Shown here piece after piece: positions 13,229 to 24,100 of a stretch of 64,000 bases of DNA (position 1 is the first letter of the stretch; every line of letters begins with the position of its first letter). The DNA is from Xylocopa sonorina (Eukaryota > Arthropoda > Insecta > Hymenoptera > Apidae). The DNA lies in the NCBI RefSeq assembly GCF_050948175.1, contig NW_027490252.1:248001-312000 (forward strand), given 5' to 3'. The translations under genes were made by a program, and so were the position numbers. The notes under the pieces are model-generated. The model had not been told where the DNA came from. It saw nothing but the letters and a program-made list of their open reading frames with translations, and ran no database searches.

Positions 13229-13382
13229 AGGTTCTACCATCGTGTATTTCACGCTCCTCGCAAATACAGCTATCGCAATGGTCCGTGTCGCGCTTCTCGC
13301 ATGGGTGGTGATCTGCGAGCTAGTCTAACCGAAGCAGGGGGGGGGGGTGAGCGAGCCTTGTGACGTCACCACGTCACAGTAC

Positions 13383-14304
13383 ATACAAATTTGCGATTAA
13401 GTAGCTATGTGTTCAAATTCAATTCCGAATAATGCACTAAAAAGCATCCCAGATAACAAACGGCAAGATGGTAGCGACACCATGCCGGCACTATATTGCC
13501 ACTTCCGAGGAGTGTCAACTGATTCGTAGTCATCTGTGACCGGATTCGTTAACTAAAATGCCAGAACGTGTTACCAGCACGTTCTAGACAAGCGAATCGC
13601 GCAGCACCAGCACCATGGTGACACGCGTATCATTGCTCCATTCATGAATCTCCTCAGCAATGACGCAGGATCACATTTGGCAATGGGGAACCTGTGCTTT
13701 CATACAAATTAGAACCGTTAGATGTCAGTAGATGTTCAGCATATGAGTATTGATAGACATTTTGATGGTCGTTTTCCTATATTTATAGTTATTGAGCGAG
13801 TCGTATATATTTCTTTCAATCCATCATAGACTAAAAATATTAATTATAAAAAAAATATTACTTATAAAATAAAAATTCATGCTGTTGCGTCCCTAACTTC
13901 GCCTTGTGTAATTTTTGAAATAACATGCTGTCATCGTATTTAATGTAACCCTCAATTGCATGAATTTGCAACAATAAATTGAAGAAAATATATATAAAAT
14001 AAGTGTGTATATTTTTATGACAAAGTAATTATCGACTTTATGGAAAAAATCGCCCTATCGAGCTAGTTTATAGAAAATAATAAAATCGAGTTCTTATATC
14101 TTTGTTTTGTGCCGGTGTATCTATTTTGGAATCAAAATAAGTAAATTGCACAGTTTAGTTATTTTTCATATTTGCTTATAATTTTTATGGAAACAGCTTC
14201 CCCATTAGTAAATGTCAGCCTACGCCACAACCACGCGTGTAGCTATGTTGAGCTGATAGTGTCATTGTCACGGCCGTGTTGCCCGTGTGCTATATCTCGG
14301 TGCT
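13383..14304. other. Unique spacer, no gene recognised
   Basis: It begins with about 300 bp of balanced composition that includes the inverted repeat AGAACGTG/CACGTTCT (13563-13570 and 13578-13585, 7-nt loop), then turns strongly AT-rich. No coding frame or RNA gene is recognised. Copy B (60718-61639) differs by a handful of substitutions. Confidence 0.5.
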
Positions 14305-14625
14305 TTAATAGAGATATCTAGGAACATAAGTAATTTGTAAGTAACACATCTTTTCTCTTTGAAATATTTGCCTTTGCATAGAATAGAACGTATAGATATA
14401 ATGGCCTGTTTTGTACCCATTTCGGTCCAATTCTATTATAGCCTTTGAGCAGAAGTAATATTGATTATACTTGATTTTTGCAATAGTTCTTTGATTAACA
14501 GATTTTATTAACCTAGAATCATCGTTTGACGGATGTATCAATCTACTTTGTAGCTCCATCAGTTTCTTTTTCTGCTCGCTACTTTCCATTTTCAGTTCCG
14601 TATACTTATCCTTTATCACCATCAT
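14305..14625 (-). CDS. Unrecognised 106-codon ORF with coiled-coil-like start (copy A)
   Basis: A 106-residue frame starting MMVIKDKYTELKMESSEQKK. Residues about 5-30 are rich in K, E, Q and L with heptad-like spacing, consistent with a short coiled coil. The rest is basic and aromatic. Copy B (61640-61960) encodes the same protein, and the single substitution I see is silent. One silent change is too little to prove selection, because the whole region differs by under about 1%. A splice acceptor-like AG in front of the DKYTEL codons would keep this frame in phase with the donor-like ATG|GTACGT ending the frame at 14712-15011, so both could be exons of one minus-strand gene. I do not recognise the family; it may be a gene remnant or chance. 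Confidence 0.22.
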   Translation of the reverse strand: MMVIKDKYTELKMESSEQKKKLMELQSRLIHPSNDDSRLIKSVNQRTIAKIKYNQYYFCSKAIIELDRNGYKTGHYIYTFYSMQRQIFQREKMCYLQITYVPRYLY

Positions 14626-14711
14626 ATATGTTGCGTAAAATTACAATAACTTTTTGTCCTCAAATTTTGCGGATATTTCAATTAAATTTCCTTTGATTAA
14701 ATAAACTGAAA

Positions 14712-15011
14712 TTAAAGAACAGTGGCACGTACCATTTCTTGGAAACGTTGTATCGTAATTTGCATCTGACAGTTTTGAAAGGCACGCACTTTACTTAACG
14801 TTTGCAATGATTCGGTTAGCGAAATAAAAAAATATTCTACTTTCGAAATTGTTGGCTCTTGTAATTCTAAGGCAAATATATTCATCTGTCGACATCGTGA
14901 ACATTGTTTTTTGGCAAAATTCCAGAAAAACAAATATACTATGAGTAAAATAATAAACATCATAATATTAAATTTAACTCTGTTCATCGTTGCCTTGTTG
15001 GACACATCCAT
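14712..15011 (-). CDS. Unrecognised ORF with one N-terminal membrane segment (copy A)
   Basis: A 99-codon frame starting MDVSNKATMNRVKFN, followed by one strongly hydrophobic stretch at about residues 16-33 (IMMFIILLIVYLFFWNF), then a KKQCSRC motif and a helical, Q-rich tail. The layout looks like a small single-pass membrane protein. A donor-like GTACGT follows the in-frame QEM. In copy B (62049-62348) an insertion within the LSKV/AFQNC region shifts the frame, so at least one copy is not functional in this reading. No family is recognised. Alternatives are a decayed gene exon or non-coding DNA. Confidence 0.22.
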   Translation of the reverse strand: MDVSNKATMNRVKFNIMMFIILLIVYLFFWNFAKKQCSRCRQMNIFALELQEPTISKVEYFFISLTESLQTLSKVRAFQNCQMQITIQRFQEMVRATVL

Positions 15012-15393
15012 AACAATATACAGGGTGGGGCAGTAATAAGTAGCACCTCAGATATCCACGAAACTATAAGTTTCATAGAAGTTTTTGCTAATATAAAATT
15101 GCATAGTACAAAGGGGCCATCCGTTGATGAAAATAGTTTTTTTGTAAGTGGAGTTATGTTGGACATATGAAGGTTACCTTCATTTTTTAAAATGAATTGG
15201 TATGTCCATTCTTCCGTAATACGATAGAGCATTTTAAAGCAAGTTTAACGATCTGTAACATGAAGGCATTGAAGGTTACAAAAAGTAAAGAAAGGCGATA
15301 ATACTCACGGTTTTGATAGTAAATGAAACATACGTATTGTGAACAGTGGTGCAAGGCGTAATACTTACCGTTTACTTCACTGTGAATAAACAC
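14984..15393 (-). other. Exon-like minus-strand frames with splice-site-like motifs
   Basis: Two overlapping frames (82 and 68 codons) read through this stretch. The minus strand carries good donor-like sites (CGGTAAGT near 15370, CCGTGAGT near 15306) and an acceptor-like TTCATGTTACAG near 15250 followed by GAAGGTAACC near 15175. The plus-strand text ACAGGGTGGGGCAGTAATAA at 15020-15039 resembles a DNA-transposon terminus, but no partner terminus was found. Copy B is 62321-62730. No product can be named. Confidence 0.2.
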
Positions 15394-15500
15394 TTTTCGA
15401 AGGGCATTTCAATAGTTTGCAGCATAAGTTAAACATGATAAGATTAGTATTGAAAAATCGGTTCGAATACGTTTGGTTAGGCTGTTCTTTGTGTCGTTCA

Positions 15501-15560
15501 TTTTATATAAGTACTGAGCTGCGGATTCCTGAGGACAGCTCACAAAATTGTTGAACTATG
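15501..15560 (+). promoter_or_regulatory. Possible TATA-type core promoter
   Basis: TATATAAG (15504-15511) is followed about 30 bp downstream by AGCTCACA and, at 15558, by ATG opening a 13-codon frame that runs into a donor-like AAAGGTAATT. The minus strand also has TATATAAAATGAACG opening a 30-codon frame with a hydrophobic stretch. The match is to common motifs only. The element is unchanged in copy B (62838-62897). Confidence 0.18.
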
Positions 15561-16265
15561 GAAGATTATCATTGTGAATTTGAATCAAAAGGTAATTAAT
15601 TTCCATTAGATTGTAAACAGATCACAATGTTTCATTTTAGATAGTAAGATTAAATACTTTTTACAAAACTACAAGAATGGATACATACCTTTCTGTTATT
15701 ATTACTTCATAAAGAATTATAATTGCAATTATATAGTTCATTACGATAAAAAATATTTCTCAGAAAATTCTAAATATTAAATAAAAGAATCAAGTAAAAC
15801 ATTTTTAATAATTACGAATATGAAAAATACTTGAACATTCCAATAGAAAGATGTCTAAACAGGAGCTAGAGAAGTCAAACATTCAATTTCAATTCCAGAA
15901 TTCATCTATAAGAGGTAAAATGTTTCGAAAGCTTTAATTACAGTCTTTAATGCAAGCAGTTGGGCAGTATTTCAATTTTTAAGAAAATTGATGAAAGTCA
16001 ACCATTTCGAAGTGGTCAGAATCTTTGTCGTTTGAGCAATAAGTGAATAACAAATAACTGCATAAATTCCAGGCTTAAAAACTTATGGATTAAATCCTAT
16101 GCAGACTCGTTTATGAGCGAGTTACTAAATAATAATCCACACTAAGTAATCATTTTAAAACTTAAACGATTACATCTCGCGAACTTTCAAAGATATCAGA
16201 AGCGTGAAAAGTATGTGGTTTATCAAAAACTCTTCTAAAAGAACGGACGAAGCCAATAGAAATCT
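15561..16265. other. AT-rich unique spacer, no gene recognised
   Basis: AT-rich, with only short frames. One is ATG at about 15851 with a 22-codon frame running into a possible donor, AGAGGTAAAA. Copy B (62898-63602) is nearly identical. Nothing firm is seen. Confidence 0.5.
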
Positions 16266-16430
16266 TTGTTGAAGTAAGCAAGTTCTAAAGTTCTAAGCAA
16301 CGCGATGGCCCTTATCTGCCTATGTTTCATAGCAAGTAAGTTCTGAATTTCTATGAAATCCGATGGAATTCCTCACTACTAACGTTTCAAAGTAAGTTCT
16401 CAAATTCTCAATTCTACGTTTAAAACTGTG
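16266..16430 (-). repeat. Isolated decayed satellite fragment, reverse orientation
   Basis: Two diverged copies of the satellite's GCGAT...CATTTCTATGTTTCAT...AAGTAAG block, for example CTATGTTTCATAGCAAGTAAG and AACGTTTCAAAGTAAG, about 60-65 bp apart. It keeps the reverse orientation of the array on the far left of the spacer. Forward-oriented decayed monomers begin only after the LTR relic at 17216. Confidence 0.6.
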
Positions 16431-16593
16431 TGTGTTCTATATATCTATGTAAAGTGATGGTTCCTATTAGTTGTGATGGAAACCTATATATAGTAAGTCA
16501 GGGAAACTCGAAGGGGTTAATTATCTAAATGCTTTAAGGTGTAAAACGTACTTTAATCTAAAGCAATCTATGGGTCCAAGGTATCCGCTCACG

Positions 16594-17215
16594 TACAACT
16601 TTTCTTGGGCGCCAGCTGCTCAGAAAGTAGCAAAGGGATAGACTACACGACCCCGAGAACCCTGGAGCGGAACAACCCTTGAAACTTCGAAATGCTCCTC
16701 TTCTCGACTACGCCTAGCCAAGTACACACACTCAGGTCGCGAGATACTGAAGTCACGGTATGTTTACTTATGGTCTCGACGTGGGTTTAACTAACAAGGG
16801 CTACGGGAAACTACGCAACACGCCGCAAATTACCGGGTATCATAACTCGCTTCACGATATAAGATACAATATACAATATGCGACACAAGAAATGGGAAGC
16901 TTTAGTGAATAAGCTCTCACGTTCTCTTCTTCAGGTTCCTTGAATTCGCTGGTGGTCCTCGGGTCTTCTGCATCCTCCTCGGGGCTCCTTGGTGGAGTGG
17001 GCTGTAGGCTTCGGTATTGTTCGGGTCCATCGATCAGTGGATTTCGGCGATTTCCTCTTCTCGCCCCCTTGGGTGTCCCCGAGGGGATCCTCCTGATCAT
17101 TTAAATTGCGTAGCGCCTCGCGCGCCGCGCTCCCATGGCCCACCTGCAGGGCCGCTGGACTTTTGACTTCTCTCTAGGGGCTAAGGATGGTTGAGGACCT
17201 TCTCACATCCCAGAG
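16594..17215. mobile_element. Diverged LTR relic related to the solo LTR
   Basis: About 620 bp that aligns by eye to roughly 12190-12960 of the solo LTR. Shared landmarks in order are TTGGGCGCCAGCT, CTCGACT...CTAGCC, CGACACGCCGC-like, CTCACGTTCT, GCTTCGGTATTGTTCGGG, CATCGATC.GTGGATTTCGGCGA, CGCGCGCCGCGCT and CTTCTCACA. The (CT)n tract, the LTR start and the G-rich 3' third are missing. It is an older, truncated family member. It lies where the decayed satellite changes from reverse (16266-16430) to forward (17216 on). Copy B begins at about 63931 and is cut by the window end. Confidence 0.75.
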
Positions 17216-17465
17216 CATTATAAAGCACAAAAGCTGATAAGCATAATGCGATGCATAGAGCTTTACAACCTTCTAACTTACTTTGAACTGTTTATATGAA
17301 ATGCGATATTGAGGTGCATGAAGCATGACAAATTAAATGCTTCGGCACCTGGACATCTAGAAACGCTATCCCCGGGCAAGAAAGTGTAGGGTTCACACTC
17401 AATTCATGTGCAGAAGCAGATAAACATAACGCGATGCTATGAATATTACATCTTATCATGAAATA
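17216..17465 (+). repeat. Decayed satellite monomers, forward orientation
   Basis: Strongly diverged forward monomers. Recognisable pieces are CTTACTTTGAACTGTTTATATG, AAATGCGATATTGAGG, GACATCTAGAAACGCTATCC and GATAAACATAACGCGATGC. This is the mirror image of the decayed edge at 10381-11131. Confidence 0.75.
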
Positions 17466-19330
17466 TAGAAGTAAGATGCGCAGCCGCGTTTTACGAAGCA
17501 TTAGAACTCTATTGCTTCAAAACATTCAGATATAGAAACAAAATTCCGTAGCAAGGAAATGATGCATTTACATTCGTTTGAAGTGTAGAGGAGATATACA
17601 TAACGCGTTGCATTGAAATTACATCTTATCATGTGACTTAGAAATGATATGCGATATCGCGTTTTATAAAGAGTTAGAAATCTATTGCTTCGATGCGTAG
17701 ACATCTAGAAACGCAATTTCCTAGCCAAGAAGTGTGGCATTTGCATTCTTTTGAAGTGTAGACGAGGTATACATAACACTTCGCAATGAATATTATATCT
17801 TATCATGAAACATACATGAGATGCGATATCGCGTTTTGGAAGCATTAGAACTCCATTGCTTCGATACGTAGTCATCTGGAAACGCATTTCCTAGCAAGGA
17901 TGCGTGGCATTTTCATTCCTTTGAAGTGTAGACAATGTATGCAACACGTCCCGATGAATATAATATCTTACCATGAAACATAGAAATGAGATGCGGTATC
18001 GAGTTTTAAGAAGCACTAGATCTCCATTTCTTCGATATGTAGACATCTGGAAATGCATTTCCTAGCAAGGAAGTGTGCATTTACATTCTTTTGAAGTGTA
18101 GACGAGGTATAAATAACACTTCGTAATGAATCTTGTATAATATCATGAAACATAGAATTGCGATGCGACATCGCGTTTTAAGAAGCAATAGAACTCCAAT
18201 GCTTCGATAGGTAGATATCTGCATGCGCTACTTTCTGGCAAGAAAGTGTGGCATTTACATTCTTTTGAAGTGTAGTCAAGGTATGCATAACACTACGCAA
18301 TGAATATTACATCTTATCACGAAACATAGAAATAGGAAGCGATATCGCGTTTTGAGATGCATTAAACCTGTATTGCTTCGATACGTAGACATCTGGGAAC
18401 GCTATTGCCCAGCAGGGAAGTGTAACATTTACATTCCTTTGGAATGTAGAGGAGGTATACATAACACATCGCAATGATTATTATATCTTATCATAAAACA
18501 TAGAACTGATATACGTTATCGCGTTTTAGGAGCATTAGATCTCTATTGCTTCGATACATAGACACCTGGAAACGCATTTCCTAGCAAGGAAGTGTAGCAT
18601 TTACATTCTGTTGAAGTGTGGACGAGGTATACATAACACTTCGCAATGACTGCTATATCTTATCATGAAACATAGAAATGAGATAAGATATTGCGTTTCA
18701 AGTAGCATTAGAACTCTATTGCTTCGATACGTGGAGACCAGGAAACGCTATTTCCTAGCATGGAAGTGTGGCATTTACTATCTTTTGAAGTGTAGACGAG
18801 CTATACATATCACTTCGCTATGAATATTATATCTTATCATGAAAAATACAAATGAGATGCGACATCGCGCTTGAGGAAGCAATGGAACTACATTGCTTCG
18901 ATACGTAGTCATCTGGAAACGCATTTCCTGGCAAGAATGTGTGGCATTCACATTCACTTGAAGTGTAGACGTGGTATACGTAACATTTCGCAATGAATAT
19001 TATGTCTTATCGTACAACATAGAACTGAGGTGCGATATCGCGCTTTAAGAAGCATTAAAACGCTATTGCTTCAATACGCAGAAATCTGGAAACGCTATTC
19101 CCTAGCAAGGAAGTGTGGCATTTATATTCATTTGAAGTGTATACGTCTTATACATAACACTTCGCTGTGAATATTATAACTTATCATGCAACATAGAATT
19201 GAGATGCGATATCGCGATTAAAGGAGCATTAGAACTGTATTGCTTCGATACGTAGCAATCTGGAAACGCTATTTCCTAGGAAGGAAATATGGCATTTACA
19301 TTCTTATGATGTGTAAACGAGGTATGCATA
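17466..19330 (+). repeat. Satellite array, divergent 'GTGTAGAC' subfamily, forward
   Basis: About ten monomers that share variants unlike the inner array: GAAGTGTAGACGAGG in place of GAAGTGAATACGAGG, ATAACACTTCG in place of ATGACACTTCG, CATCTGGAAACGC in place of CATCTGCAAACGC, and GTGTGGCATTT in place of GTGTCGCATTT. Several also have short indels. This is a distinct subfamily lying between the decayed edge and the homogenised core. Confidence 0.85.
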
Positions 19331-21180
19331 ACACTTCGCAATGAATACTAAATCTTATCATGAAACATAGGAGTGAGATGCGATATCGCGTCTTAAGAAG
19401 GATTAGGACCCTATTGCTACGACACTTAGACATTCTGCAAACGCTATATCCTAGCATGGAAGTGTCGCATTTACATTCTTTTGAAGTGAATACGAGGTAT
19501 ACATGTCACATCGGAATGAATATTATAACTTATCACGAAACATAGAAATGAGATGCGATATCGCGATCTAAGAAGCATTAGAACTCTATTGCTACGATAC
19601 GTAGGCATCTGCAAACGCTATTTCCTAGCAAGGAAGATTCGTATTTACAATCTTTTGAAGTGAATATGAGGTATACATGACTCTTCGCAAAGAACATTAT
19701 ATCTTATCACGAAAAGTATAGATGAGATGCGTTATCGCGTTTTATGAAGCATTAGAACTCTATTGCTACGATACGTAGGGATCTCCAATCGCTATTTCCT
19801 AGCAGGGAAGTTTCGCATTTACATTCGTTTGGAGAGAATACGAGGAAAACATGACACTTCGCAATGAATATTATATCTTATCATGAAACAGAGAAACGAG
19901 ATGCGACATCTCGTTCTAAGATGCATTAGATCTCTATTGTTTCGATACGTAGACATCTGGAAACGCTACTTCCTAGCAAGGAAGTGTCGCATACACATTC
20001 TTTTGAAGCGAATGCGAGGCATACATGACACTTCGCAATGAATATTATATCTTATCATGTAACATAGAAATGAGATGCGATATCGCGTTTTAAGAAGTGC
20101 CAGAAAGCTATTGCTACGATACGAAGATATCTGCAAACGCTATTTCCTAGAAAGTATGTGTCGCATTTACATTCATTTGAAGTGAATACGAGGCATACAT
20201 GACACTTCACAATGAATATTATATCTTATCATGAAACTTAGAAATGAGATGCGATATCCCGTTTTAAGAAGTAATAGAACTCAATTGCTTCGATACGCAG
20301 ACATCTGCAATTGTTATTTCCCAGCAAGGAATTGTCGCATTTACATTCATTTGAAGTGTATGCGAGGTATACATGACACTTCGCGCTGAATATTATACCT
20401 TATCATGATACATAGAAGTGAGATGCGATATCGCGTTTTAAGAAGCATTAGAGCACTATTGCCTCGATACGTAGACATCTGCGAACGCTATTTCCTGGCA
20501 AGGTAGTGTCGCGTTTACATTCATTTGAAGCGAATAGGAGGAATAAGTGACACTTCGCAGTGAACATTATATCTTGTCATGAAACATAGAAATGAAGTGC
20601 GACATCTCGTTCTAAGATGCATTAGAACTCTATTGGTACGATACGTAGACATCTGCGAACGCTATTTCCTAGCAAGCAAGTGTCGCATTTACAATCTTTT
20701 GTAGTGAATACGAGGTATGCATGACACTTCGCAATGAACATTATATCTTATCATGAAACATAGAAGTGAGATGCGATATCGCGGTTTAAGCAGCATTAGA
20801 TCCCTAATGCTACGACACGTAGACATCTGAAAACGTTACATCCCAACAAGGAAGTGTCGCATTTACATTCTTTTGAAGTGAATAGGAGGTGTACGTGACA
20901 CTTGGCAATGAATATTATACCTTATCATGAAACATAGAAGTGAGATGCGATATGGCGTTTTAAGCAGTATTAGAACTCTGTGTTTACGGTACGTAGACAT
21001 CTGCAAACGCTATTTGCTAGCAAGGAAGTGTCGCTTTTGCATTCTTTTGAAGTGAATACGAGCTATACATGACACTTCGCAATGAATATTATATCTTATC
21101 ATGAAACATAGAAATGAGATGCGATATCGCGTTTTAAGCAGTATTAGAACTCTATTGCTACGATACGTAGACATCTGAAT
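19331..21180 (+). repeat. Satellite array, mixed forward monomers
   Basis: About eleven 174-bp monomers with GAAGTGAATACGAGG and mixed variants at other diagnostic sites (AAGAAGCATT/AAGCAGTATT; TCATG/TCACG). I see no clear higher-order period here. Confidence 0.85.
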
Positions 21181-24100
21181 ACGCTATTTCCTAGCAAGGA
21201 AGTGTCGCATTTACATTCGTTTGGAGTGAATACGAGGTATACATGACATTTCGCAATGAATATTATATCTTATCACGAAACATAGAAATGAAATGCGACA
21301 TCTCGTTTTAAGAAGCATTAGGACTCTTTTGCTACGATACGTAGACATCTGCAAACGATATTCCCAAGGATGGAAACGTCGCATTTACATTCTTTAGAAG
21401 AGAATGCGAGGTATACATGACACTTCGCAATGAATATCATATCTTATCACGAAACATATAAATGGGATTCGATATCGCGATTTAAGTAGCATTAGAACCC
21501 TATTCCTACGATACGTAGACATCTGCAAACGCTATTTCCTAGGATGCAATAGTCGCATTTACATTCTTTTGAAGTGAATACGAGGTATACATGACACTTC
21601 GCAATGAATATTACATCTTATCACGAAACATAGAAATGAGATGTGATATCGCGTTTGAAGAAGCATTAGAACTCTATTGCCTCGACGCGTAGCCATCTGC
21701 AAACGCTATTTCCTAGCAAGCAATAGTCGCATTTACATTCTTTTGAAGTGAATACGAGGTATGCATGACACTTCGCAATGAATATTATATCTTATCACGA
21801 AACATATAAATGGGATGCGATATCGCGTTTTGAGAAGCATTAGAAATCTATTGCTACGATACGTAGACATCTGCAAACGCTATTTCCTAGGATGGAAGTG
21901 TCGCATTTACATTCTGTTGAAGTGAATTCGACGTATACATGACACTTCGGAATGAATATTATATCTTATCACGAAACATATAAATGAGATGCGATATCGC
22001 GATTTAAGTAGCATTAGAAATCTATTGCTACGATACGTAGACACCTGCAAACGCTATTTCCTAGGGTGTAAGTGTCGCATTTACATTCTTTTGAAGTGAA
22101 TTCGAGGTATAGATGACACGTCGGAATGAATATTATAACTTATCACGAAACATAGATATGAGATGCGATATCGCGATTTACGAAGTACTAGAGTTCTATT
22201 GCTACAATACGTAGGCATCTGCAAACGCTATTTCCTAGGATGGAATTGTCGCATTTACATTCTGTTGAAGTGAATTCGACGTATACATGACACTTCGGAA
22301 TGAATATTATATCTTATCACGAAACATATAAATGAGATGCGATATCGCGATTTAAGTAGCATTAGAAATCTATTGCTACGATACGTAGACACCTGCAAAC
22401 GCTATTTCCTAGGATGTAAGTGTCGCATTTACATTCTTTTGAAGTGAATTCGAGGTATAGATGACACGTCGGAATGAATATTATAACTTATCACGAAACA
22501 TAGATATGAGATGCGATATCGCGATTTACGAAGTACTAGAGTTCTATTGCTACAATACGTAGGCATCTGCAAACGCTATTTCCTAGCAAGGAATAGTCGC
22601 ATTTACATTCTTCTGAAGTGAATACGAGGTATACATGTCACTTCGGTATGAATATTATAACTCATCACGAAGCATAGAAATGGGATGCGATATCGCAATC
22701 TAAGAAGCATTAGAATTCTATTGCTACAATACGCAGGCATCTGCAAACGCTATTTCCTAGCAAGGAATAGTCGCATTTACATTCTTTTGAAGTGAATGCG
22801 AGGTATGCATGACACTTCGCAATGAATATTATATCTTATCACGAAACATAGAAATGGGATGCGATATCGCGATTTAAGTAGCATTAGAACTCTATTGCTA
22901 CGATACGTAGACATCTGAATGCGCTATTTCCTAGCAAGGAAATGTCGCATTTACATTCGTTTGGAGTGAATACGAGGTATACATGACGCTTCGCAATCAA
23001 TATTATATCTTATCATGAAGCATAGAAAAGAGATGCGATATCGCGTTTTGAGAAACATAAGAACTCTATTGCTACGATACGTAGACATCTGCAAACACTA
23101 TTTCCTAGGATGGAAGTGTCGCATTTACATTCTTTTAATGTGAATTCGAGGTATACATGACACTTCGGAATGAATACTATAACTTATCACGAAACATAGA
23201 AATGAGATGCGATATCGCGATTTAAGTAGCATTAGAATTCTATTGCTACGATATGTAGGCATCTGCAAACGCTATTTCCTAGAAAGGAATAGTCGCATTT
23301 ACATTCTTTTGAAGTGAATACGAGGTATACATGACACTTCGCAATGAATATTATATCTTATCACGAAACATATAAATGAGATGCGATATCGCGATTTAAG
23401 TAGCATTAGAATTCTATTGCTACGATATGTAGGCATCTGCAAACGCTATTTCCTAGCATGGAAGTGTGGCACTTACATTCTTTTGAAGTGAATACGAGGT
23501 ATACACGACACTTGGCAATGAATCTAATATCTTATCACGAAACATATAAATGAGATGCGATATCGCGATTTAAGCAGCATTAGAAATCTATTGCTACGAT
23601 ACGTAGACATCTGCAAACGTTACTTCCCAACAAGGAAGTGTCGCATTTACATCCATTTGAAGTGAATACGATCTATACATGACACTTCGCAGTGAATATT
23701 ATATCTTATCACGAAACATAGATATGAGATGCGATATCGCGATCTAAGAAGTACTAGAATTCTATTGCTACAATACGTAGGCATCTGCAAACGCTATTTC
23801 CTAGCAAGGAGTAGTCGCATTTACATTCTTCTGAAGTGAATACGAGGTATACATATCACTTCGGAATGAATATTATAACTTGTCACGAAGCATAGAAATG
23901 AGATGCGATATCGCAATCTAAGAAGCATTAGAATTCTATTGCTACAATACGTAGGCATCTGCAAACGCTATTTCCTAGCAAGGAATAGTCGCATTTACAT
24001 TCTTTTGAAGTGAATGCGAGGTGTACATTACACTTCGCAAAGAATATTACATCTTATCACGAGACATAGAAATGAGATGCGATATCGCGACTTAAGCAGC

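Larger units (their letters stand above)
12018..13378. mobile_element. Solo LTR of a retrotransposon, 4-bp target duplication (copy A)
   Basis: A 1361-bp element that starts TGTGACGG and ends ACGTCACA, so its first and last seven bases (TGTGACG/CGTCACA) are perfect inverted repeats of the TG...CA type. It is flanked on both sides by GTAC (12014-12017 and 13379-13382), a 4-bp target-site duplication. No gag, pol or primer-binding site lies beside it, so it is a solo LTR left by LTR-LTR recombination. A 4-bp duplication fits Ty3/gypsy or BEL/Pao elements, but the superfamily cannot be set from an LTR alone. Internal features are a (CT)n tract, a 10-bp hairpin and long G runs. Frames of 100-190 codons over 12750-13363 cross the variable poly-G tracts and change between copies, so they are not genes. 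A diverged relative lies at 16594-17215. Confidence 0.85.

Noticed and set aside
12750..13363. Frames of 129-192 codons with poly-Gly in the solo LTR
   Set aside because: They cross variable G runs and switch phase between copies. GC-rich LTR sequence gives long chance frames.
15020..15040. ACAGGGTGGGGCAGTAATAA as a DNA-transposon terminus
   Set aside because: No inverted partner or target duplication was found within the spacer, so an element cannot be defined.
21121..21300. CENP-B box in the satellite monomer
   Set aside because: Blocks such as ACTTCGCAATGAATA carry TTCG but no CGGG at the required spacing. No match to the CENP-B consensus was found by eye.
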